A stretch of 64,000 bases of DNA, from positions 1-64,000 of the forward strand of contig NZ_ATHL01000155.1 in assembly GCF_000445125.1 (NCBI RefSeq). The letters run 5' to 3'. This document shows positions 51,009-61,044 of the stretch, one piece after another. This DNA is from Novosphingobium lindaniclasticum LE124. Lineage in GTDB: Bacteria > Pseudomonadota > Alphaproteobacteria > Sphingomonadales > Sphingomonadaceae. The stretch's first letter is position 1. Every line of letters begins with the position of its first letter. A model generated the notes under the pieces. It made no database searches. It was given only the letters and a program-made list of their open reading frames with translations, and was not told where the DNA came from. The position numbers and the translations under genes were made by a program.

Positions 51009-51087
51009 ACTATTGACCTCCCCCTCCCAACCTGCCTAGCAGGGGCAATAATTCGTGCCGTCAAGGTCACTTGCCAAGGGAACCCGG

Positions 51088-52614
<1,527 letters not shown>

Positions 52615-52715
52615 TGGCGTCACGGATTGCGAGCCTTCTCTTTTAGAGAGTTCCGCAATCCCCGACAGGTCGCGAAGACGGCCTTTATCGAGAAATGAAG
52701 TTGGGAAGTCAGGTC

Positions 52716-53897
52716 ATGGAAGACATCTACATCGTCAGCGGCGTGCGCACGGCAGTCGGTGATTTCGGCGGCTCGCTGAAGTCGTTCATGCCTTCCGATC
52801 TCGGCGGCAAAGTCGTCACCGAGGCGCTGGCCCGCGCGGGCGTTGCTCCAGAGGACGTCGGCCATATCGTCATCGGTCAGGTCATGCCCACCAGCGCCAA
52901 GGACGAAATGCTCAGCCGCGTGATCGGCATCAATGCCGGCGTGCCGTTCGAAGTGCCTTCGTTGACGCTCAACCGCCTGTGCGGATCGGGCGTGCAGGCG
53001 ATCGTGTCTGCCGCGCAGATGATGAAGCTGGGCGAGGCGGGGATCACCGTCGCGGGCGGCGCGGAATCGATGTCGAACGTGCCCTACCACGACCACGGCG
53101 TGCGCTGGGGCAAGAAGATGGGCGCGAACACGCAGGAAGACGCGCTGACCGTCGGCCTGTCGGATGCCATCGGCGGCTACCACATGGGCATCACGGCGGA
53201 GAACGTGGCTGAGCGCCACTGCGTCACCCGTGAGGACATGGATGCGCTTTCCGCGACCAGCCACCAGCGCGCCGCGCGCGCTATCGCGGAAGGCCGTTTC
53301 AAGGACCAGATCCTCCCCATCGAGGTGAAGACGCGCAAGGGCGTCACCATCTTCGATACCGACGAGCACGTTCGCGCCGATACCACGGCGGAGACGCTGG
53401 CCGGCATGAAGCCTGCCTTCAAGAAGGACGGCACGGTCACGGCGGGCAACGCTTCCGGCATCAACGACGGCGCCGCCGCCGTGGTCCTGGCGACCGCGTC
53501 CGAGGTCGATAAGCGCGGCCTTAAGCCGATGGCGAAGATCCTCGCCTGGGGCCATGCGGGTGTCGAGCCTGCCTACATGGGCGAAGGCCCGATGAAGGCA
53601 GTGCCGGTGGCGCTGGAGCGTGCGGGGCTTTCGCTCAACCAGATCGACGTGATCGAGAGCAACGAAGCTTTCGCCGCGCAGGCGGCGGCGGTGTCGAAGG
53701 TGCTCGGCTTCGATCCCGAGAAAGTGAATCCCAATGGCTCGGGCGTTTCCATCGGTCATCCGGTCGGCGCCACCGGCACGATGCTTGCCATCAAGTGCAT
53801 GTATGAGTTGAAGCGCACCAGCGGGAAGTATGGCCTCGTCACCATGTGCATCGGCGGCGGGCAGGGCATCGCCCTCGTGCTCGAGAATGTAGCGTGA
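52716..53897 (+). CDS. Acetyl-CoA C-acyltransferase (thiolase)
   Basis: The 393-residue thiolase has nucleophile Cys89 in TLNRLCGSGVQAIVSAA, ESNEAFAAQ, the His in GSGVSIGHPVGATG and the second Cys in TMCIGGGQGIA. It could split acetoacetyl-CoA or a beta-ketoacyl-CoA, or run in reverse. ATG at 52716 has AGG nearby and is preferred over ATG at 52695. Its stop overlaps the mce start (GTGA), so it is coupled to the methylmalonyl pathway. Confidence 0.92.
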   Translation: MEDIYIVSGVRTAVGDFGGSLKSFMPSDLGGKVVTEALARAGVAPEDVGHIVIGQVMPTSAKDEMLSRVIGINAGVPFEVPSLTLNRLCGSGVQAIVSAAQMMKLGEAGITVAGGAESMSNVPYHDHGVRWGKKMGANTQEDALTVGLSDAIGGYHMGITAENVAERHCVTREDMDALSATSHQRAARAIAEGRFKDQILPIEVKTRKGVTIFDTDEHVRADTTAETLAGMKPAFKKDGTVTAGNASGINDGAAAVVLATASEVDKRGLKPMAKILAWGHAGVEPAYMGEGPMKAVPVALERAGLSLNQIDVIESNEAFAAQAAAVSKVLGFDPEKVNPNGSGVSIGHPVGATGTMLAIKCMYELKRTSGKYGLVTMCIGGGQGIALVLENVA

Positions 53898-54331
53898 AGC
53901 TCGGTCGTCTCAACCATATCGGCATCGCGACGCCCGATCTCGACGCTTCGATCGCGTTCTATCGCGATGTGATGGGCGCAACCGATATTACCGAGCCGTT
54001 CGTGCTGGAAAGCCAGCAGGTTCGCGTCTGCTTCGTCAATACGCCCGGAGAAGAGGGCACGGCCGGAACGCAGATCGAATTGCTCCAGCCGACTGCGGCG
54101 GACTCGGCTGTGGGCAAGTGGCTGGAGAAGAACCCGCTCGGGGGGCAGCATCACATCTGCTACGAAGTGCCGGACATTCACGCCGCCAAAACTTGGTTCG
54201 AGGGGCTGGGCAAGCGCGTGCTGGGTGAGCCGCGCATGGGCGCGCACGGAACGCTGATCTTCTTCGTCCACCCCAGGGACATGGGCGGCCAGCTCACCGA
54301 GATCATGGAAACGCCCAAGGGTGCCCACTGA
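53894..54331 (+). CDS. mce: Methylmalonyl-CoA epimerase
   Basis: The 145-residue glyoxalase-fold protein starts LGRLNHIGIATPDLDASIAFY and contains HHICYEVPDI and HPRDMGGQLTEIMETP, with the His/Glu metal ligands. It turns (S)- into (R)-methylmalonyl-CoA for the mutase. GTG at 53894 overlaps the thiolase stop by four bases. Confidence 0.94.
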   Translation: MKLGRLNHIGIATPDLDASIAFYRDVMGATDITEPFVLESQQVRVCFVNTPGEEGTAGTQIELLQPTAADSAVGKWLEKNPLGGQHHICYEVPDIHAAKTWFEGLGKRVLGEPRMGAHGTLIFFVHPRDMGGQLTEIMETPKGAH

Positions 54332-54339
54332 GTTTCAAG

Positions 54340-54459
54340 CTCGTCCCGGACCTGATCCGGGACCGCTGGCCGTGAACGGCCCACCTCGCGGCAGGGCGCT
54401 CTTCTGACAGCGTCCGCCTAAAGACAGACACCGGTCCCGGATCAAGTCCAGGACGACGA
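54340..54459. repeat. Palindromic intergenic repeat, family 1, full bipartite copy
   Basis: Arms CTCGTCCCGGACCTGATCCG then GGACCGCTGG and CCGGTCCCGGATCAAGTCCA then GGACGACG are inverted copies about 60 bp apart. It lies inside the propionate operon, between mce and the mutase gene, so it will be in the mRNA and may fold there. Confidence 0.83.
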
Positions 54460-54474
54460 TGCAGGAAGCCGAAG

Positions 54475-56625
54475 ATGGCAGACATCAACGACTGGAAGGC
54501 CGCCGCCGAGAAGGAGGTCAAGGGCAAGGACCTGACCTGGAACACGCCCGAGGGTATTGCGGTAAAGCCGCTCTACACCGCCGAGGACGTGACCGTCGAT
54601 CCGGGCCTTCCCGGTTTCGCGCCGTTCACGCGCGGCGTGCGCGCATCGATGTATGCCGGTCGTCCCTGGACCATCCGCCAGTACGCGGGCTTCTCCACGG
54701 CCGAGGAATCGAACGCCTTCTATCGCCGCAACCTTGCGGCGGGCCAGAAGGGGCTGTCGGTCGCCTTCGACCTTGCCACCCATCGCGGCTATGACAGCGA
54801 CCATCCGCGCGTCGTGGGTGACGTGGGCAAGGCCGGCGTCGCCATCGATTCCGTCGAGGATATGAAGATCCTGTTCGACGGCATTCCGCTCGACAAGATG
54901 TCCGTTTCCATGACGATGAACGGCGCGGTGATCCCGATCCTGGCCTTCTTCATCGTTGCCGGTGAAGAGCAGGGCGTCGACCGCAAGCTGCTCGACGGGA
55001 CCATCCAGAACGACATCCTCAAGGAGTTCATGGTCCGCAACACCTACATCTACCCGCCCGAGCCTTCGATGCGGATCATCTCGGACATCTTCGGCTACAC
55101 CAGCCGCGAGATGCCGAAGTTCAACTCGATCTCGATTTCCGGCTACCACATGCAGGAAGCCGGGGCGACGCAGGTGCAGGAACTGGCCTTCACCATCGCC
55201 GACGGCGCGGAGTACGTGAAGTACGGCGTCGCATCGGGCCTCGACATCGACAAGTTCGCAGGGCGCCTCTCGTTCTTCTTCGCCATCGGCATGAACTTCT
55301 TCATGGAAGTGGCCAAGCTGCGCGCCGCGCGCGTGCTGTGGCACCGGGTGATGACGCAGCTTGGCGCCAAGGACGAGCGGTCGAAGATGCTGCGCACCCA
55401 CTGCCAGACTTCGGGCGTGAGCTTGCAGGAGCAGGACCCCTACAACAACGTGATCCGCACCACGATCGAGGCCATGGCCTCGATGCTGGGCGGCACCCAG
55501 TCGCTGCACACCAATGCGCTGGACGAGGCGATCGCGCTGCCCACCGATTTCTCGGCCCGCATCGCCCGCAACACCCAGATCATCATCCAGGAAGAGACCG
55601 GCATGTGCAATGTCGTCGATCCGCTGGGTGGGTCGTATTATATTGAATCGCTGACGCAGCAGCTGGTCGATCAGGCCTGGGAGATCATCGAGCGCGTGCA
55701 GGCAGAGGGCGGCATGGCCAAGGCCGTTGCCGCCGGCTGGCCCAAGGCGATGATCGAAACCGCCGCCGCCGCCCGTCAGGCGCGCGTCGACCGCGGCGAC
55801 GACGTGATCGTCGGCGTCAACAAGTACCGCCTCGCCAGCGAAGACCTGCTGGAGACGCTGGAAGTCGACAACGCCAAGGTCCGCGAAGGCCAGATCGCCC
55901 GCATCAACAAGATGAAGGCGGAGCGTGACGAGGCGGCTTGCCAGGCTGCGCTCAAGGCCCTGCGCGATGGCGCTGCCGCGCCTGCCAGCATCGAGAACAA
56001 CCTGCTCGCTCTCGCCGTGGAGTGCGCCCGCGCCCGCGCCACGCTGGGCGAGATCAGCTCGGCCATGGAAGACAGCTTCCAGCGCTACGGCACCCAGCCG
56101 ACCCCGGTAAAGGGCGTCTACGCCGCGCCTTACGAGGGCGACAGCCGCTGGCAACAGGTGCTGGACGGTGTGGCTGCGGTGGAGCGCCGTCTCGGCCGCA
56201 AGCCCAAGGTGCTGGTCGCCAAGATGGGCCAGGACGGCCACGATCGCGGCGCCAACGTCATCGCCTCCGCCTTCGGGGACATGGGCTTCGATGTCGTGTC
56301 GGGTCCGCTGTTCCAGACTCCGGAAGAAACCGTGGTGCTCGCTCTCGACAGCGCGGTCGACGTGGTCGGCGCATCCAGCCTTGCCGCCGGGCACAAGACC
56401 CTGATTCCCGAACTGATCCAGAAACTGCGCGAAGCCGGTCGCGGCGACATCAAGGTCATCGCGGGCGGCGTTATCCCGCCGCAGGACTACGAATATCTGC
56501 GTAACGCCGGTGTTCAGGGCATCTACGGCCCCGGCAGCAACGTCGTCGAATGTGCCGCCGACGTCCTGCGCCTGCTCGGCCACAACATGCCGCCGCTCGG
56601 TTCTTCGCTGGAAGCGGCGGAATAA
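54475..56625 (+). CDS. scpA: Methylmalonyl-CoA mutase (single chain)
   Basis: The 716-residue protein has the TIM-barrel catalytic domain (RQYAGFSTAEESNAFYRRNL, SVSMTMNGAVIPILAFF, EEDPYNNV-like QEQDPYNNVIRTTIEAM) and the C-terminal cobalamin domain with GQDGHDRGANVI, whose His near residue 589 binds cobalt, and SSLAAGH. It isomerises (R)-methylmalonyl-CoA to succinyl-CoA and needs vitamin B12. It is a homodimer-type mutase and no second subunit is nearby. Confidence 0.96.
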   Translation: MADINDWKAAAEKEVKGKDLTWNTPEGIAVKPLYTAEDVTVDPGLPGFAPFTRGVRASMYAGRPWTIRQYAGFSTAEESNAFYRRNLAAGQKGLSVAFDLATHRGYDSDHPRVVGDVGKAGVAIDSVEDMKILFDGIPLDKMSVSMTMNGAVIPILAFFIVAGEEQGVDRKLLDGTIQNDILKEFMVRNTYIYPPEPSMRIISDIFGYTSREMPKFNSISISGYHMQEAGATQVQELAFTIADGAEYVKYGVASGLDIDKFAGRLSFFFAIGMNFFMEVAKLRAARVLWHRVMTQLGAKDERSKMLRTHCQTSGVSLQEQDPYNNVIRTTIEAMASMLGGTQSLHTNALDEAIALPTDFSARIARNTQIIIQEETGMCNVVDPLGGSYYIESLTQQLVDQAWEIIERVQAEGGMAKAVAAGWPKAMIETAAAARQARVDRGDDVIVGVNKYRLASEDLLETLEVDNAKVREGQIARINKMKAERDEAACQAALKALRDGAAAPASIENNLLALAVECARARATLGEISSAMEDSFQRYGTQPTPVKGVYAAPYEGDSRWQQVLDGVAAVERRLGRKPKVLVAKMGQDGHDRGANVIASAFGDMGFDVVSGPLFQTPEETVVLALDSAVDVVGASSLAAGHKTLIPELIQKLREAGRGDIKVIAGGVIPPQDYEYLRNAGVQGIYGPGSNVVECAADVLRLLGHNMPPLGSSLEAAE

Positions 56626-56714
56626 GGATGGCCACGCTGGATCGACGCCGCGCTTGCCCCTATGACCGGGGTTTGGCCGCGCCTGATCCCGCGCGCACCG
56701 CCTGAGGAATGACT

Positions 56715-57767
56715 ATGACCGAGACCCCCGCCATCAGCCCCCGCACCGACTGGACCCGCGAGGAAATCGCGGCCCTGTTCGACCTGCCGTTCACCGAACT
56801 GGTGTTCCGCGCAGCCGAAGTGCACCGCGCCAGCCACCCGCACAACGAAGTGCAGCTTTCCACGCTGCTCTCGATCAAGACCGGCGGCTGCGTGGAAGAC
56901 TGCGGCTATTGCTCGCAGTCGGTTTCGGCGAACAGCGGCGTCAAGGCGACCAAGCTGATGGAAGTGCAGCAGGTGCTCCAGCGCGCGGCGCAGGCGGCGG
57001 ACCAGGGCTCGACCCGCTTCTGCATGGGCGCCGCCTGGCGCAACCCCAAGGACCGCGACATGCCCGCCATCATCGAGATGGTGAAGGGCGTGCGCGCGAT
57101 GGGCATGGAAACCTGCATGACTCTGGGCATGCTGACCCCCGAGCAGGCCGACATGCTCTCTGACGCAGGGCTCGACTACTACAACCACAACATCGATACC
57201 TCGCCCGAGCGTTACGATCAGGTGATCACCACGCGCACGATGGATGACCGGCTTGACACGCTGTCGAACGTGCGCATGGCGGGGATCAACGTCTGCTCGG
57301 GCGGCATCGTCGGCATGGGCGAGACGCGCGCGGATCGCGTGGGCTTCGTCCACACGCTGGCGACGCTGCCCGATCACCCGCAGTCGGTGCCGGTCAACGC
57401 GCTCGTTCCGGTGAAGGGCACCGTGCTCGGCGACATGCTGGCAGATACGCCGCTTGCGAAGATCGACGACGTGGAATTCGTGCGCACCGTGGCGGTCGCG
57501 CGCATCACCATGCCGCTGTCGATGGTGCGCCTTTCGGCAGGCCGCGAATCGATGTCGGAAATGACGCAGGCGATGTGCTTCATGGCCGGCGCCAACTCGA
57601 TCTTCACGGGCGACAAGCTGCTCACGGCGCCGAACTCGGGCGACGACAACGATGCAGCGATGTTCGCTCGCCTCGGCATCAAGCCGATGGCGATCGAACT
57701 GACCGAGGCTCAGGTCGAGGCGCAGCGGATGCCGAAGGGCTGTGCAAAGCTGGAAGCGGCGGAATAG
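56715..57767 (+). CDS. bioB: Biotin synthase
   Basis: The 350-residue radical-SAM protein has Cys59, Cys63 and Cys66 in GGCVEDCGYCSQS, then TRFCMGAAWRNPKDRDMP, YNHNIDTSPERY and INVCSGGIVGMGE, plus ARITMPLSMVRLSAGR. It inserts sulfur into dethiobiotin. ATG at 56715 has GAGGA at a fitting distance; ATG at 56709 is too close to it. Other bio genes are not in the window. It lies between the mutase and the biotin-dependent carboxylase subunit. Confidence 0.95.
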   Translation: MTETPAISPRTDWTREEIAALFDLPFTELVFRAAEVHRASHPHNEVQLSTLLSIKTGGCVEDCGYCSQSVSANSGVKATKLMEVQQVLQRAAQAADQGSTRFCMGAAWRNPKDRDMPAIIEMVKGVRAMGMETCMTLGMLTPEQADMLSDAGLDYYNHNIDTSPERYDQVITTRTMDDRLDTLSNVRMAGINVCSGGIVGMGETRADRVGFVHTLATLPDHPQSVPVNALVPVKGTVLGDMLADTPLAKIDDVEFVRTVAVARITMPLSMVRLSAGRESMSEMTQAMCFMAGANSIFTGDKLLTAPNSGDDNDAAMFARLGIKPMAIELTEAQVEAQRMPKGCAKLEAAE

Positions 57768-57821
57768 ATGTAAACCGGACGCGGCCTGCGAGGTCGGCGG
57801 CGGAATTTGAAAGGGACGGGT

Positions 57822-59846
57822 TTGTTCAAGAAAATCCTCATCGCAAACCGGGGCGAGATCGCCTGTCGTGTGATCAAGACCGCGCGGCGTATGGGCATCC
57901 AGACGGTGGCCGTCTATTCCGATGCCGACGCCCGCGCGCCGTTCGTGCAGATGGCCGATGAGGCGGTGCACATCGGCCCCGCGCCCGCTGCGCAGAGCTA
58001 CCTGATCGCCGACAAGATCATCCAGGCCTGCAAGCAGACCGGGGCCGAGGCCGTCCATCCGGGCTACGGCTTCCTTTCCGAGCGCACCTCCTTCGCCGAG
58101 GCGCTGGCCGCAGAGGGGATCGAGTTCATCGGGCCCCCGGTGGGCGCGATTGCCGCGATGGGGGACAAGATCGAGTCCAAGAAGCTGGCCAAGCAGGCGG
58201 GCGTCAACGTCGTCCCCGGCTTCGTCGGTGAAATCGAGGACACCGAGCACGCGGTGCGCATCTCGAACGAGATCGGCTATCCGGTGATGATGAAGGCCTC
58301 CGCGGGCGGCGGCGGCAAGGGCATGCGTCTGGCCTACGACGAAAAGGACGTGCGCGAGGGCTTCGAGAGCGTGAAGCGTGAGGGCCTCAATTCCTTCGGC
58401 GACGACCGCGTCTTCATCGAGAAGTTCATCCTCAATCCGCGCCACATCGAGATCCAGATCCTCGGCGACAAGCACGGCAATATCCTCTACCTGAACGAGC
58501 GCGAATGCTCGATCCAGCGCCGCCACCAGAAGGTGGTCGAGGAAGCACCGTCGCCCTTCGTCACCGAGAAGATGCGCAAGGCCATGGGCGAGCAGTGCGT
58601 CGCTCTGTCGCGGGCGGTGGGTTACTACTCGGCGGGTACGGTGGAACTGATCGTCTCGGGCGCGGACCCGACGGGCGAGAGCTTCTACTTCCTCGAAATG
58701 AACACGCGCCTTCAGGTCGAGCACCCGGTTACCGAAGCGATCACCGGCGTCGATCTGGTGGAGCAGATGATCCGCGTCGCCGCCGGCGAAAAGCTGGAGA
58801 TGACGCAGGCCGACGTGAAGATCGACGGCTGGGCCATCGAAAACCGCGTCTATGCCGAAGACCCTTATCGCGGTTTCCTGCCGTCGACGGGGCGTCTGGT
58901 GCGCTACAATCCACCGGTCGATGGCTGGACCGACGATGGCGAGGAGAACGGGCGCCGGGGCGTGGACGGCATCCGCGTCGATGACGGCGTGTACGAGGGC
59001 GGCGAAGTCTCGATGTTCTACGACCCGATGATCGCCAAGCTGATCACCTGGGGCGAGACCCGCGACGAGGCGGCGGACAAGCAGGTTGCCGCGCTCGACC
59101 GGTTCGAGATCGAGGGCCTTGGCCACAACATCGACTTCGTCTCGGCCATCATGCAGCACCCGCGCTTCCGCTCGGGCGAGTTGACCACCGGCTTCATCGC
59201 CGAAGAGTATCCCGAAGGCTTCACCGGCGCGCCCGCGCCCGAGGACCTGAAGGGCAAGCTGGCCGCCGTCGCCGCCTTCGTCGCCACTGCGCGGGCTGAC
59301 CGTGCACGCCGCGTGGAGGGACAACTGGCACCGCATCGCCTTGCACCGCCCTCGGAGTGGACCGTCACCATCGACAAGGCCGCCTATGAAGTCGTGATCG
59401 ACGACGAGGACGTCACGGTGAACGGCGTAGAGGTTGAACTGGCGATGGAATATACGCCTGGCGATCGCCTGATCGAAGCCGAGATCGACGGAGAAAGTAT
59501 TGCCGTTCGCGTGGCGCTCACGCGCACCGGCCTGAAGATGACCACGCGCGGCGCGATCCACGATGTGCGGATCCTGCCTACCCGCGTGGCGTCGCTGGCC
59601 AGCCATATGATCGAGAAGATCCCGCCGGATCTTTCCAAGTTCCTGATCTGTCCGATGCCGGGCCTGCTCGTCGCGCTCCATGTGGGCGAGGGCGACAAGG
59701 TCGAGGCGGGTCAGCCGCTCGCCGTGGTCGAGGCCATGAAGATGGAAAACATCCTGCGCGCCGAAAAGTCGGGCGTGGTGAAGGCGGTCAATGCCAAGGC
59801 GGGCGAAAGCCTCGCGGTGGACGCCGTCATCCTTGAAATGGAATAA
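57822..59846 (+). CDS. pccA: Propionyl-CoA carboxylase, alpha (biotin) subunit
   Basis: The 674-residue protein starts FKKILIANRGEIACRVI and has the ATP-grasp biotin carboxylase domain (MMKASAGGGGKGMRLA, FLEMNTRLQVEHPVTEAI) and a C-terminal biotinyl domain with Lys640 in VEAMKMENIL. A spacer of about 130 residues (BT domain) lies between. It carboxylates biotin for the pccB subunit. The start is TTG at 57822, with AAGGGA ahead; upstream TTG at 57807 has no such site. Confidence 0.95.
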   Translation: MFKKILIANRGEIACRVIKTARRMGIQTVAVYSDADARAPFVQMADEAVHIGPAPAAQSYLIADKIIQACKQTGAEAVHPGYGFLSERTSFAEALAAEGIEFIGPPVGAIAAMGDKIESKKLAKQAGVNVVPGFVGEIEDTEHAVRISNEIGYPVMMKASAGGGGKGMRLAYDEKDVREGFESVKREGLNSFGDDRVFIEKFILNPRHIEIQILGDKHGNILYLNERECSIQRRHQKVVEEAPSPFVTEKMRKAMGEQCVALSRAVGYYSAGTVELIVSGADPTGESFYFLEMNTRLQVEHPVTEAITGVDLVEQMIRVAAGEKLEMTQADVKIDGWAIENRVYAEDPYRGFLPSTGRLVRYNPPVDGWTDDGEENGRRGVDGIRVDDGVYEGGEVSMFYDPMIAKLITWGETRDEAADKQVAALDRFEIEGLGHNIDFVSAIMQHPRFRSGELTTGFIAEEYPEGFTGAPAPEDLKGKLAAVAAFVATARADRARRVEGQLAPHRLAPPSEWTVTIDKAAYEVVIDDEDVTVNGVEVELAMEYTPGDRLIEAEIDGESIAVRVALTRTGLKMTTRGAIHDVRILPTRVASLASHMIEKIPPDLSKFLICPMPGLLVALHVGEGDKVEAGQPLAVVEAMKMENILRAEKSGVVKAVNAKAGESLAVDAVILEME

Positions 59847-60218
59847 ATGCATCGGGATCACGACCCCGCCGCGCCGGCGGCCGAGCAAGTCAGCTTCGAC
59901 GACTTCCTGAAAGTGGACATCCGCGTCGGCACCATCGTCGCCGCGGAAGTCTACGAGGGAGCGCGCAAGCCGAGCCTTAAATTGCGAATCGATTTCGGCC
60001 CCGGCATCGGTGAGCGCAAGAGCGTGGGGCAGGTCGCCGCGCTCTATACGCCCGAGGAACTGATCGGACCGCAGGTGGCGGCGGTCGTGAACTTTCCTGC
60101 GCGCCAGATCGGCAAAGCCCTGTCCGAGGCGCTGACGCTCGGCTTCGCGGACGAGGAGGGGCGGGTGGTCCTTTTCGCACCCGACAGCCGCGTTCCCGAC
60201 GGTTCGAGGTTGTTCTGA
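59847..60218 (+). CDS. csaA: CsaA-like tRNA-binding domain protein
   Basis: The 123-residue protein has the OB-fold pattern FDDFLKVDIRVGTIVAAEVY, LKLRIDFGPGIGERKSVGQV and PARQIGKALSEALTLGF, which matches CsaA and the tRNA-binding domain of MetRS. CsaA is a secretion-related chaperone-like protein in Bacillus; the role here is unclear. The ATG follows the pccA stop directly. Its own stop overlaps the next gene's ATG. Confidence 0.87.
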   Translation: MHRDHDPAAPAAEQVSFDDFLKVDIRVGTIVAAEVYEGARKPSLKLRIDFGPGIGERKSVGQVAALYTPEELIGPQVAAVVNFPARQIGKALSEALTLGFADEEGRVVLFAPDSRVPDGSRLF

Positions 60219-61000
60219 TGACAGGTTTCGCCGCGCTGCTGGCCGTAGCGGAAGAGATCGAGGGCGGTTTCGCCTTCGACATCGCCCAGGACTGGCTACA
60301 GGGCCGCACCGCTTACGGCGGGCTGACTTCGGCACTGACACTCGCGGCTGCGCAGCGGGTCGATCCCGAATTACCGCCGCTGCGGTCGGGCCAGTTCGCG
60401 ATGATTGCGCCTCTGGCCGGTCGCGTGGAAGCCCGGGCGCGGGTCGTGCGCAAGGGGCGAAATGCCACATGGGTCTCAGCAGAACTGTCGGACGGGAAGG
60501 GTGTGGGCTTCACCGCCAGTTTCGTTTTCATGCGCCGGATCGAGAGCGCGGCGGATATCGCCGGCTATCCGATGCCGGAGGGCGTGGTGCTGCCCGCCGA
60601 GGCCAGGCCGGTGCCGATGGAGCAGGCGCCGGCGTTCCTTCGCGAAAACTTCGATGCTCGTTTCGGCCTGCCGAAGTCTGCCTCGGAAAAGGCGGATCTG
60701 TGCTGGTGGGTGCGGCTTCGGCAGCGCGAGGGGCTCGATCCGGCGCTGGAGGCGGTGCTGGTAGGTGATGCCTTGCCGACGGCGGTGCTGCCGCTTGTCA
60801 ATTTCAAGGTGCCGATCAGTTCGATGCACTGGCACGTCAACATGCTGGAACCGGCGCCGACGACCGAGGATGGCTGGTGGCTTTTACGGTCCACCAGCGA
60901 ATTCGCCCGGGGCGGCGGTGCCAGCGAGCACATCCTTCAATGGAATGCCTCGGGTGCGCCGGTGATCGCGGGGATGCAGTCAGTGGCCGTGTTCGGCTGA
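60218..61000 (+). CDS. Acyl-CoA thioesterase family protein (TesB-like)
   Basis: The 260-residue protein has the double hot-dog outline of TesB-like enzymes: DWLQGRTAYGGLTSALTLAA in the first half and FKVPISSMHWHVNMLEPAP with RSTSEFARGGGASEHILQW in the second. Asp/Gln/Thr-type catalytic residues cannot be fixed by eye. It hydrolyses acyl-CoA esters. Its ATG overlaps the csaA stop by one base, so it belongs to the propionate transcript and could free CoA when acyl-CoA builds up. Confidence 0.82.
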   Translation: MTGFAALLAVAEEIEGGFAFDIAQDWLQGRTAYGGLTSALTLAAAQRVDPELPPLRSGQFAMIAPLAGRVEARARVVRKGRNATWVSAELSDGKGVGFTASFVFMRRIESAADIAGYPMPEGVVLPAEARPVPMEQAPAFLRENFDARFGLPKSASEKADLCWWVRLRQREGLDPALEAVLVGDALPTAVLPLVNFKVPISSMHWHVNMLEPAPTTEDGWWLLRSTSEFARGGGASEHILQWNASGAPVIAGMQSVAVFG

Positions 61001-61009
61001 AGGATTTTT

Positions 61010-61034
61010 CGCCGCCCCGGCAGCCGGGGCGGCG
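61010..61034. terminator. Strong hairpin between thioesterase and transporter genes
   Basis: CGCCGCCCCGG and CCGGGGCGGCG form 11 perfect pairs around a 3-base loop. TATTTCG follows on the plus strand. It sits between two convergent genes and probably ends both transcripts, though neither T-run is long. Confidence 0.6.
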
Positions 61035-61044
61035 TATTTCGAAA

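Noticed and set aside
56523..60470. Very long open frame on the minus strand (about 1,300 codons) opposite the mutase, bioB and pccA genes
   Set aside because: It is antisense to four well-matched enzymes, its composition is Arg/His/Asp-rich as usual for GC-rich shadows, and no family motif is present.
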